Source: an uncultured Bacteroidota bacterium (GTDB taxonomy: Bacteria; Bacteroidota; Bacteroidia; Chitinophagales; Chitinophagaceae). Taken from it: 7,200 bases of DNA. The stretch is from the NCBI GenBank assembly GCA_946479055.1, contig CAMLEX010000250.1, positions 1 through 7,200 of the forward strand. The letters run 5' to 3'. Position numbers and translations under genes: made by a program. The notes beneath the pieces were generated by a model that was given only the letters and a program-made list of their open reading frames with translations, did not search any database and was not told the DNA's origin. Positions 1 through 5,063 of this stretch are shown piece by piece. How positions within the stretch are numbered: position 1 is the stretch's first letter; every line of letters begins with the position of its first letter.

Positions 1-364
1 TTTCTTTAGCGCCTTTTTCCAATGCCATATGCAACAATCTAGTTCCATTGGTAGTTGTCAATACCAACGTTTTTCCTTCTATAAATTCACGGGGATATTC
101 AAAAGGAGAGTTACCATATTCCAGGCCTTCAGCAATCTGACCGTCTCTTTCACCGGCGGTAATACCTTCTATCTGCCGGCCAATCTCCATGCACCTTGTT
201 ACACTATCAACGGGTATAATGCATTTAGCGCCATTATATAAAGCAGTAGCAATAGTAGATGTGGCCCTCAACACATCAATGATCACCACAATACTGTTGC
301 TCACATCATATAAATTCAAAAGGGACGGCGAAAGAGATGTATGAAGGGTTGGCTTGTTAGTCAT
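1..364 (-). CDS. comB: 2-phosphosulfolactate phosphatase (ComB family), N-terminal part, cut by window edge
   Basis: Reading leftwards from the ATG at 364, the frame stays open for 121 codons to the window edge, so the C-terminal half is missing. The protein carries the blocks typical of the 2-phosphosulfolactate phosphatase family: VVIIDVLRATSTIATAL near residues 26-42, AGERDGQIAEG near 70-80, a GNSPFEYP block just after, and LVLTTTNGTR near 100-109. The family removes phosphate from 2-phosphosulfolactate in a Mg-dependent reaction. In methanogens this is a step of coenzyme M synthesis; in bacteria it yields sulfolactate, whose use differs between lineages. The gene begins 46 bases after the SRPBCC stop on the same strand, with no terminator or promoter seen between them, so co-transcription is likely. 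The family call is strong from motifs. The physiological role in this organism is not shown by the sequence. Confidence 0.88.
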   Translation of the reverse strand, partial: MTNKPTLHTSLSPSLLNLYDVSNSIVVIIDVLRATSTIATALYNGAKCIIPVDSVTRCMEIGRQIEGITAGERDGQIAEGLEYGNSPFEYPREFIEGKTLVLTTTNGTRLLHMALEKGAKE

Positions 365-410
365 GTAATTTTAAAAAAATAAGGAGAAAAATTAATCGGT
401 TTGAGTTGTT

Positions 411-887
411 TTATTTGTTCAGGATCTTCCTCCACTTTTCACCCTCGGCAAATTCTTTAATTGCTTTATTTCTCTGTTCAATTAAATTTTTTACATACCC
501 TGTGAGATATAATTTGCTGAACAATTTACCAAAAGAACCATAGGGGGCTTCAAATTCAACAAGGTCGATCATGATAGTACCGTTTTCGCAAGGCTTAAAA
601 TGATGTTCATGTTTCATTGACTTAAAATCGCCTTCTACCTGTTCATCAATAAACAATTCTGGCTTTATCATCTTGGTGATCTCAGAACGAAGAAATCTTG
701 TTTTAAAAAAATGTTTTGCTTTCCAGGTTACCGTCTCGTTTTTTTCTATCAGACCAAATCTTATCCCAGCTACTGCTTCTTCTTTATGCTTATTCATGGA
801 TTGTTTATGCATGTCAATGCTACGGGCAAGATCAAACACCCTGGCAACTGGTGCTGCAATAAATGTGGTAAGGTGGATGGAAGGCAT
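411..887 (-). CDS. SRPBCC (START/Bet v1-like) ligand-binding family protein
   Basis: This is a complete 158-residue protein, the usual length for a single SRPBCC domain, which forms a beta-barrel cavity around a long C-terminal helix and binds hydrophobic ligands. It opens with the typical first strand and helix (IHLTTFIAAPVARVFDLARS, residues 4-23). The middle holds TVTWKAKHFF (53-61), FIDEQVEGDFKSMKHEHHF (79-97) and MIDLVEFEAPYG (106-117), and the protein ends in a basic helix around LIEQRNKAIKEFAE (135-148). There is no signal peptide or membrane segment, so it is probably cytosolic. Members with this pattern are often labelled 'cell division inhibitor-like' or 'polyketide cyclase-like', but those names carry little functional information. 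It lies between gcvT (63 bases upstream) and comB (46 bases downstream) on one strand. The fold is fairly certain; ligand and role are unknown. Confidence 0.8.
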   Translation of the reverse strand: MPSIHLTTFIAAPVARVFDLARSIDMHKQSMNKHKEEAVAGIRFGLIEKNETVTWKAKHFFKTRFLRSEITKMIKPELFIDEQVEGDFKSMKHEHHFKPCENGTIMIDLVEFEAPYGSFGKLFSKLYLTGYVKNLIEQRNKAIKEFAEGEKWRKILNK

Positions 888-902
888 ATTTTCTTATAAA
901 AT

Positions 903-939
903 TTGGATTTTAATGTTTGCATTTATAGCAAAAATCCAA
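903..939. repeat. Inverted repeat between gcvT and the SRPBCC gene
   Basis: The arms TTGGATTTT (903-911) and AAAATCCAA (931-939) are perfect 9-bp complements around a 19-base spacer. The spacer contains TTTGC, and GCAAA overlaps the inner edge of the right arm, so an alternative shorter pairing is possible. In the minus-strand transcript the structure lies 15 bases before the SRPBCC ATG and is followed by an A/U-rich stretch. It could be a weak terminator or attenuator, an operator, or an RNA processing site, or it may have no function. The arms are AT-rich, so the structure would be only moderately stable. Confidence 0.4.
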
Positions 940-950
940 CCATATTCATT

Positions 951-2036
951 TTATGAGAAGGGCATTTTTACCACTTTTGCTTGTAGTAGTTTATCCCTTA
1001 CCTTAATGAAGATATTCGAATCAATGGCCGCATACGGCGTACGTACATATCCCATTCCGATTGCTTTACCCAAGCTGGGTGACTGTGTACCCGAGGTTAC
1101 CACACCGATTGTTGCGCCAGTGTAGTCCTTTATCTCATACCCATGGCGGGGTATCCCTTTGTCAATCATTTCAAAACCTACCAGTTTTCTTTCAACACCA
1201 GCAGCTTTTTGTTTTTCAAAGACTTCCCTCGAAGTAAAATCCTTACTGAATTTAGTGATCCAACCAAGACCTGCTTCTAATGGCGATGAATCATCATCAA
1301 TATCATTTCCGTACAGGCAAAACCCCATTTCCAATCTTAGTGTATCTCTCGCACCAAGGCCAATAGGTTTTATTCCTTGTGCCTCGCCCGCTTTAAAAAT
1401 AGCATCCCAGATTTTATTAGCATCTCCGTCTTTATCTTCAAAATATATTTCCACTCCACCAGCTCCCGTATAGCCTGTTGCACTGATCAATACATTTTTC
1501 ACCCCGGCAAACTCACCTTTAACAAACGTATAATATTTCAGGTTCAGTATATCTATATCTGTGAGTAACTGTAAAATCTTTGTGGCATTAGGTCCTTGTA
1601 TCGCCAGCAAGCATGTTTTATCGGAAATGTTGTGCATCTCCACATTTTTTGTGTTGTGTTTGCTGATCCAGTTCCAGTCTTTTTCAATATTAGAAGCATT
1701 CACCACCAGCATGTACACTTTATTTTCTTCAATACAATATACCAGCAGATCATCCACAATACCACCCTTTTCATTAGGCAGGCAACTATATTGAGCTTGT
1801 CCATTTTTTAATTTGGAAGCATCATTGCTGGTAACCCGTTGAATAAGGTCCAACGCATTTTCTCCTTTTAAAATGAATTCGCCCATATGGCTCACATCAA
1901 AAACACCTGCATTTTTTCGTACTGCGGCATGCTCATCATTAATGCCGGAGTAGCTTATCGGCATATTATAACCCGCAAACTCAGCCATCTTAGCACTCAG
2001 AGCAATATGTTTATCAGAAAAAGGAGTGTTCTTCAT
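951..2036 (-). CDS. gcvT: Glycine cleavage system aminomethyltransferase (T protein)
   Basis: A complete 361-residue GcvT, matching the family's usual length of about 360. The T protein takes the aminomethyl group from lipoylated H protein and, with tetrahydrofolate, releases ammonia and forms 5,10-methylene-THF (EC 2.1.2.10) in the cytosol. Characteristic blocks are present in order: [21 protein letters not shown] (20-40), [11 protein letters not shown] (44-54), [10 protein letters not shown] (91-100), containing the aspartate pair that matches the folate-site aspartate of the family, [14 protein letters not shown] (186-199), [20 protein letters not shown] (226-245), [10 protein letters not shown] (254-263) and [19 protein letters not shown] (313-331). 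The ATG at 2036 gives the normal family N-terminus and is preceded by a promoter candidate only about 22 bases away. The H and P protein genes are not in the window, so the glycine cleavage genes are dispersed here, as is common in Bacteroidota. No glycine riboswitch-like structure is evident in the 114 bases upstream. Confidence 0.96.
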   Translation of the reverse strand: MKNTPFSDKHIALSAKMAEFAGYNMPISYSGINDEHAAVRKNAGVFDVSHMGEFILKGENALDLIQRVTSNDASKLKNGQAQYSCLPNEKGGIVDDLLVYCIEENKVYMLVVNASNIEKDWNWISKHNTKNVEMHNISDKTCLLAIQGPNATKILQLLTDIDILNLKYYTFVKGEFAGVKNVLISATGYTGAGGVEIYFEDKDGDANKIWDAIFKAGEAQGIKPIGLGARDTLRLEMGFCLYGNDIDDDSSPLEAGLGWITKFSKDFTSREVFEKQKAAGVERKLVGFEMIDKGIPRHGYEIKDYTGATIGVVTSGTQSPSLGKAIGMGYVRTPYAAIDSNIFIKVRDKLLQAKVVKMPFS

Positions 2037-2057
2037 ATATTAAACTTATTTGGTCCG

Positions 2058-2088
2058 CAAATGTATGAAACTGTTTTACTATTAAAAG
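2058..2088 (-). promoter_or_regulatory. Candidate Bacteroidota-type promoter for gcvT
   Basis: On the minus strand, TACATTTG (2065 down to 2058) matches the Bacteroidota -7 consensus TAnnTTTG at every fixed position. A T-rich run, CTTTT at 2088-2084, lies 18 bases upstream and is an acceptable though imperfect -33 element (consensus TTTG). Transcription would begin around 2051, giving a short leader of roughly 15 bases before the gcvT ATG. The position in front of a same-strand gene supports the call. It rests on consensus matching alone. Confidence 0.5.
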
Positions 2089-2150
2089 TGAAAGTATGCC
2101 CATACCTTAGGTTAGAAAGTTAAAACTCATCCTGGCAATTAAGGCATAGT

Positions 2151-2888
2151 TTATTTTCCTATTCTTCCCATCAGCAAATGAACCGGAAAATGGATTTTCA
2201 TCTTTTCAGGCTTCCAAAGGGATTTGATATGAATCATCAATCCATCAACCGGGTTGTATTGATTGGCTGCAATAAATTTTTGCAGGCCGGACCAGGTGTT
2301 TAAATAACCTTCCAGTTCTTCTGTTGTCCATTCGTATTCAATATAAAAAACAGGAGCGTCAATTTTTGTAAATGGAAAAGGGACGTTTCTATATTCTTCA
2401 TCTACATATTTTCGTTCAGCATCCCAATACTTACCTATTGTATTAAAATGATGCGCTTCTATTAGCGGATCTATTTCTTTTGAAATTCGCAAAAGTGAAT
2501 AGGTCCATGCTGCAAAAAGCGCATCTGGTTTTGCCACTCTTTTTACTTCCTTATAAAAATCATCAAACTGAAACCAATGCAATGCCTGCGCTACCGTAAT
2601 GAGATCAAATGAATTGTCCGGAAAATTTGTTTGTTCCGCCGGTTGAACAGAATAAAAAATACTATCCTTCTTGATTGCATTTTCAATTTGTTTTTGACTG
2701 ATGTCTGTTGCATAAACTTTGTCAAAAACTTTGGTTAACTCTTTTGCGGCTTGTCCGTTACCGGTTCCGCAATCCCATGCTGTTTGTTTATTGGTAACAT
2801 TACTTAAAATAAAAACATATAGCTGCTGAGGATATACCGGGCGGTATTGGGCATACCCAACAGATTGTTTTGAAAAATTATCTTTCAT
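2151..2888 (-). CDS. Class I SAM-dependent methyltransferase (Methyltransf_11 type)
   Basis: A complete 245-residue protein with a Rossmann-type methyltransferase domain in the N-terminal half. The SAM-binding glycine-rich motif I is AWDCGTGNGQAA (37-48). The acidic residue after strand 2 is D62 in ATDIS, the base-contact region is QPAEQTNFPDNSFD (82-95), and motif IV is LITVAQALHWF (96-106). The N-terminal FSKQSVGYAQYRPVYP (5-20) and the ALHWF block resemble the subgroup that includes yeast trans-aconitate methyltransferase-like proteins, but the substrate cannot be inferred from that. The C-terminal region (about 130-245) probably forms the substrate cap. The ATG at 2888 gives the expected family N-terminus. 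It has an AAAGG directly against the start, too close to be a standard Shine-Dalgarno site. The gene is followed by gcvT on the same strand after 114 bases, but gcvT has its own promoter candidate, so shared transcription is uncertain. Confidence 0.88.
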   Translation of the reverse strand: MKDNFSKQSVGYAQYRPVYPQQLYVFILSNVTNKQTAWDCGTGNGQAAKELTKVFDKVYATDISQKQIENAIKKDSIFYSVQPAEQTNFPDNSFDLITVAQALHWFQFDDFYKEVKRVAKPDALFAAWTYSLLRISKEIDPLIEAHHFNTIGKYWDAERKYVDEEYRNVPFPFTKIDAPVFYIEYEWTTEELEGYLNTWSGLQKFIAANQYNPVDGLMIHIKSLWKPEKMKIHFPVHLLMGRIGK

Positions 2889-2916
2889 CCTTTATTTTTT
2901 ATTTTAATTAGGTCGG

Positions 2917-2930
2917 ATGGTACATACCAT
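2917..2930. repeat. Short palindrome in the divergent intergenic region
   Basis: ATGGTA (2917-2922) and TACCAT (2925-2930) are perfect complements separated by CA. The 14-bp palindrome lies 28 bases upstream of the methyltransferase start and in the shared control region of two divergent genes. That position would suit an operator for a dimeric regulator. At this length it could easily be chance. Confidence 0.25.
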
Positions 2931-2960
2931 TCATCTATATACCTTACTATTTTACTCAAT

Positions 2961-3003
2961 GCTTCAGCTCTTCGTCAAGCTCAGAGCTCAGGGCGTTCGG
3001 GAT
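2961..3003. repeat. GC-rich patch with tandem 7-mer, possible dispersed intergenic repeat
   Basis: The 40 bases 2961-3000 contain 24 G or C (60%), in sharp contrast to the AT-rich sequence on both sides. Inside are two exact tandem copies of AGCTCAG (2978-2984 and 2985-2991), which also create the perfect palindrome AGCTC-A-GAGCT at 2978-2988. The flanks read TTCGTCA on the left and GGCGTTCGGGAT on the right. The composition, internal symmetry and intergenic location resemble short dispersed (REP-like) repeats. Only one copy is present in this window, so repetition elsewhere is inferred and not seen. Confidence 0.4.
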
Positions 3004-3115
3004 AATTCATTATAAAATTATCTTTTTAAAACAGAGGAAAATCAAACTCTTTTTGGCAGATATGACATCACCAAAAGCAGCCGGAATAATTTATATTTAT
3101 ATCAAATTGCCCGCT

Positions 3116-4057
3116 ATGAAAAAGAAATTTTTGTTAGCCGTTTGTTTTGCTTTCTGTTTGGCCGCACCTGCAGTATATGCGCAAAAAGTTACGGGCTGTG
3201 GTTTTAAAGTTCCACCCCGTTCGTTGATAAATACAAAATTTCAATCTGTATATGAGGCAAAAGCTATTCTTAACAGCATGCTTGATAGCATTCAGTGGCA
3301 GGAAAATTTTAGCGTACGGGAACAAAACGGTATCCGTAATGCATATGCTACTATTATCAACCGGGTCAGATGGATTATATATGACAACGATTTCCTGGAA
3401 GATATAGATGCGTATGCGTCTACCAAATGGGCATCGATCAGTGTGCTGGCTCATGAAATGGGACATCATTATTATAATCATGTTGTAAGCAGTGGTGGTA
3501 GTACACCGCCAAAAGAAATAGAAGCCGATGCGTTTTCAGGATTTGTGATGGCGAAACTCGGCGCTACTCTTGATCAATCTCTGGCTGCCATGCAGGCAAT
3601 AGCAGCAGACAGGGCAAGTGCATCCCATCCGGCAAAAAGAGATCGCTTAAATGCGATTACAAAAGGATGGAATTCGGCAGGCAATAACGGAACAGCAACA
3701 AATCCAACCATCCCCTCAAATCCTATTCCTACAACTCCTGATCCAACTAATCCTGCCAACCCAACAAACCCTGGCAATAATACATCGCCTGAAAACGATC
3801 CCAGCTGGATAGGGCTAACAATTCAGAGCAATAAAAATGAGGTTGTTTTACTAAGCGATGATGGAAGGAATTTTCAACAAGCGGAAATAAAAGCTGGAGA
3901 GCCGTTTATTTTCAAGTTTGATATTTATACTTATGGTTGGCTGCGCCTGAAATATTATAACGGTTTCCGTACTTATAAATTATCACATGGCAAAGACTAT
4001 AGCATTTTATGGAATCGACGGACCCGAAACTGGACAGTAACCGAAGTACCGGAATAA
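3116..4057 (+). CDS. Secreted M48-like zinc metalloprotease with Pro/Asn/Thr linker and unknown C-terminal domain
   Basis: The preferred start is the ATG at 3116 (313 residues), because it begins directly with a Sec signal peptide: MKKKF, a hydrophobic core, and a likely signal peptidase I site VYA|Q after residue 22. An in-frame ATG at 3062 would put about 18 extra residues in front of it. The zinc motif LAHEMGHHYYNH (111-122) provides HExxH, and PKEIEADAFSGFVMAKLGA (132-150) provides the downstream glutamate ligand and aspartate of the gluzincin M48 pattern. SHPAKRDRLNAI (170-181) is the usual block that follows. A low-complexity linker rich in NPT and NP units spans about 196-221. The last 85 residues (from DPSWIGL at 228) form a beta-rich, aromatic domain I do not recognise. 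The protein is expected in the periplasm or at the cell surface. No Shine-Dalgarno is visible; a weak promoter-like TCTTTTTG lies at 3048-3055. The substrate is unknown. Confidence 0.82.
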   Translation: MKKKFLLAVCFAFCLAAPAVYAQKVTGCGFKVPPRSLINTKFQSVYEAKAILNSMLDSIQWQENFSVREQNGIRNAYATIINRVRWIIYDNDFLEDIDAYASTKWASISVLAHEMGHHYYNHVVSSGGSTPPKEIEADAFSGFVMAKLGATLDQSLAAMQAIAADRASASHPAKRDRLNAITKGWNSAGNNGTATNPTIPSNPIPTTPDPTNPANPTNPGNNTSPENDPSWIGLTIQSNKNEVVLLSDDGRNFQQAEIKAGEPFIFKFDIYTYGWLRLKYYNGFRTYKLSHGKDYSILWNRRTRNWTVTEVPE

Positions 4058-4075
4058 CTATTTATTCACCTTTAT

Positions 4076-4102
4076 AAAAAAAGAAAGCCCTGGGATCAGG
4101 GC
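4076..4102 (-). terminator. Intrinsic terminator for the minus-strand DUF4440/PspC transcript
   Basis: On the minus strand the stem GCCCTG-ATCC-CAGGGC (4102 to 4087; 6 bp, five of them G-C, tetraloop) is followed at once by TTTCTTTTTTT (4086 to 4076). This is a classic rho-independent terminator. It lies about 135 bases beyond the stop of the gene ending at 4238. In the plus direction the same stem is preceded by the A-run and followed by CTTCATACATC, so it is a poor terminator for the protease gene unless the A-rich side pairs with other sequence. Confidence 0.75.
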
Positions 4103-4195
4103 CTTCATACATCCGCCTGGGGCGAACGTCAACATCAACCTATTTGACTACGTTTATATCCGACAGGTTACCGGAATAATCATTTATCTATTTGA

Positions 4196-4211
4196 TTAAT
4201 CTGCCGATTAA
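4196..4211. repeat. Small AT-rich hairpin near the end of the DUF4440 gene
   Basis: TTAATC (4196-4201) and GATTAA (4206-4211) pair perfectly around the tetraloop TGCC. The hairpin is 26 bases past the stop codon of the minus-strand gene ending at 4238 and upstream of the main terminator at 4076-4102. It lacks a clear U-tract. It may be a 3' end stabiliser in the transcript or chance pairing. Confidence 0.25.
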
Positions 4212-4237
4212 GGAAAGTGTAACAACCAGCAGTTCTT

Positions 4238-5035
4238 CTACTTTTGTAACGTTAACTCTTCCACCAATTCCCCATTCTCTCTTATCAGCAACTTGTAAGC
4301 TTTATTTACCCCGGTTGCAATAAATTCAAATGTGAGGTCACGCTCTTTCATAAAAAAAAGGTTCTGAGCTTCAGGATAAAGGAATGCTTTCTTGTTTTTG
4401 TTTAAGATTGCCAGCAAATCATTTTCTTTTTGAACAATCAATTTTCTGGTTTCAGCACCTTTATATTCCCCAACGAACTGATTTAAAGTTTGTGCAGAAA
4501 GTTTGATTTCCTTTCTTTTATTGATGTATGGCGCTTGCCCATGATCATAGCTTAAAATGCGATTCATTTTCCAAACACTGTCTTTCAGCATCCATATATG
4601 AGTAAACCTGGCCAATCCATCCAATCTTTCCTTTTTGTCTTTTTCCAATATATAAAAAACATGCTCGCCGGAAATGATCGCACCGTAAATGGTATTTGAT
4701 TTTTGTAAAGGAAAAACCTTCACCGTTCCTGCAACCGCTTCTCTTCTTAACCTGAAGTTCTCATTGCTACATAGGTTTTTTTTAAAGCTTGCACTCAGGT
4801 TTTCCAGGCCCAATGTCAATCCGCCTTTATCATGATAAAACTCGACATCTTCAGCAAAGAAATTTTGAAACTGAATCGTATCACAATTATTATAGGCTTT
4901 CCAAAAAAGGCTATCCTTAGTTAAAATAGTGGAAGATAATTTCTCCTGCTCAGTTTGCGCTGACACTAATTGTGAAAATAGAAGGCCGGTCACTAAATGA
5001 GTCATTGTTTTTTTTATCGCGTATTTTCTTTTCAT
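4238..5035 (-). CDS. Secreted DUF4440 / NTF2-like (SnoaL-like) family protein
   Basis: A complete 265-residue protein. Residues 1-26 form a signal peptide: basic start MKRKYAIKK, a hydrophobic core, then VSA|Q. An in-frame ATG at codon 11 would give a shorter version without the basic region, so the first ATG is preferred. Residues about 33-165 fit the DUF4440/SnoaL-like NTF2 fold: an N-terminal helix (LTKDSLFWKAYNNCD, 38-52), the common FFAEDVEFYHDKGGLT block (59-74), and a late strand region FTHIWMLKDSVWKMNRILSY (144-163). A smaller beta-rich C-terminal region (about 182-265, starting LNQFVGEYKG) resembles the barrel-like add-on seen in other secreted Bacteroidota proteins. The NTF2 fold serves enzymes and non-enzymes alike, so no reaction can be assigned. 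It begins 28 bases after the PspC gene on the same strand, suggesting co-expression and an envelope or periplasmic role. Confidence 0.75.
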   Translation of the reverse strand: MKRKYAIKKTMTHLVTGLLFSQLVSAQTEQEKLSSTILTKDSLFWKAYNNCDTIQFQNFFAEDVEFYHDKGGLTLGLENLSASFKKNLCSNENFRLRREAVAGTVKVFPLQKSNTIYGAIISGEHVFYILEKDKKERLDGLARFTHIWMLKDSVWKMNRILSYDHGQAPYINKRKEIKLSAQTLNQFVGEYKGAETRKLIVQKENDLLAILNKNKKAFLYPEAQNLFFMKERDLTFEFIATGVNKAYKLLIRENGELVEELTLQK

Positions 5036-5063
5036 GTCTTAATCTTTGGGATATCGCTGTGTA

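Noticed and set aside
186..364. Possible frameshift or truncation in comB, because no complete open frame is present.
   Set aside because: The frame from the ATG at 364 is continuous to position 2 and contains the conserved motifs in order. It is cut only by the window edge.
673..1125. Plus-strand open frame of 150 codons across the SRPBCC gene, the following gap and the end of gcvT.
   Set aside because: It is antisense to two well-supported genes, has no recognisable domain, and its composition is that of a reverse-frame shadow.
2037..2150. Possible glycine riboswitch upstream of gcvT.
   Set aside because: The promoter candidate leaves a leader of only about 15 bases, and the 114-base gap shows no tandem aptamer-like structure.
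3134..3481. Minus-strand open frame of 115 codons inside the protease gene.
   Set aside because: It overlaps the signal peptide and catalytic region of a strong coding sequence on the other strand and shows no family features.
4047..4179. CCGGAATAA repeated at 3081-3089, 4049-4057 and 4171-4179 around the protease gene, with an 11-base match (TACCGGAATAA) between the last two.
   Set aside because: Several repeated 10-11-mers are expected by chance in 7.2 kb, and one copy is simply the protease stop region. There are no longer matching flanks or other signs of a mobile element or att site.
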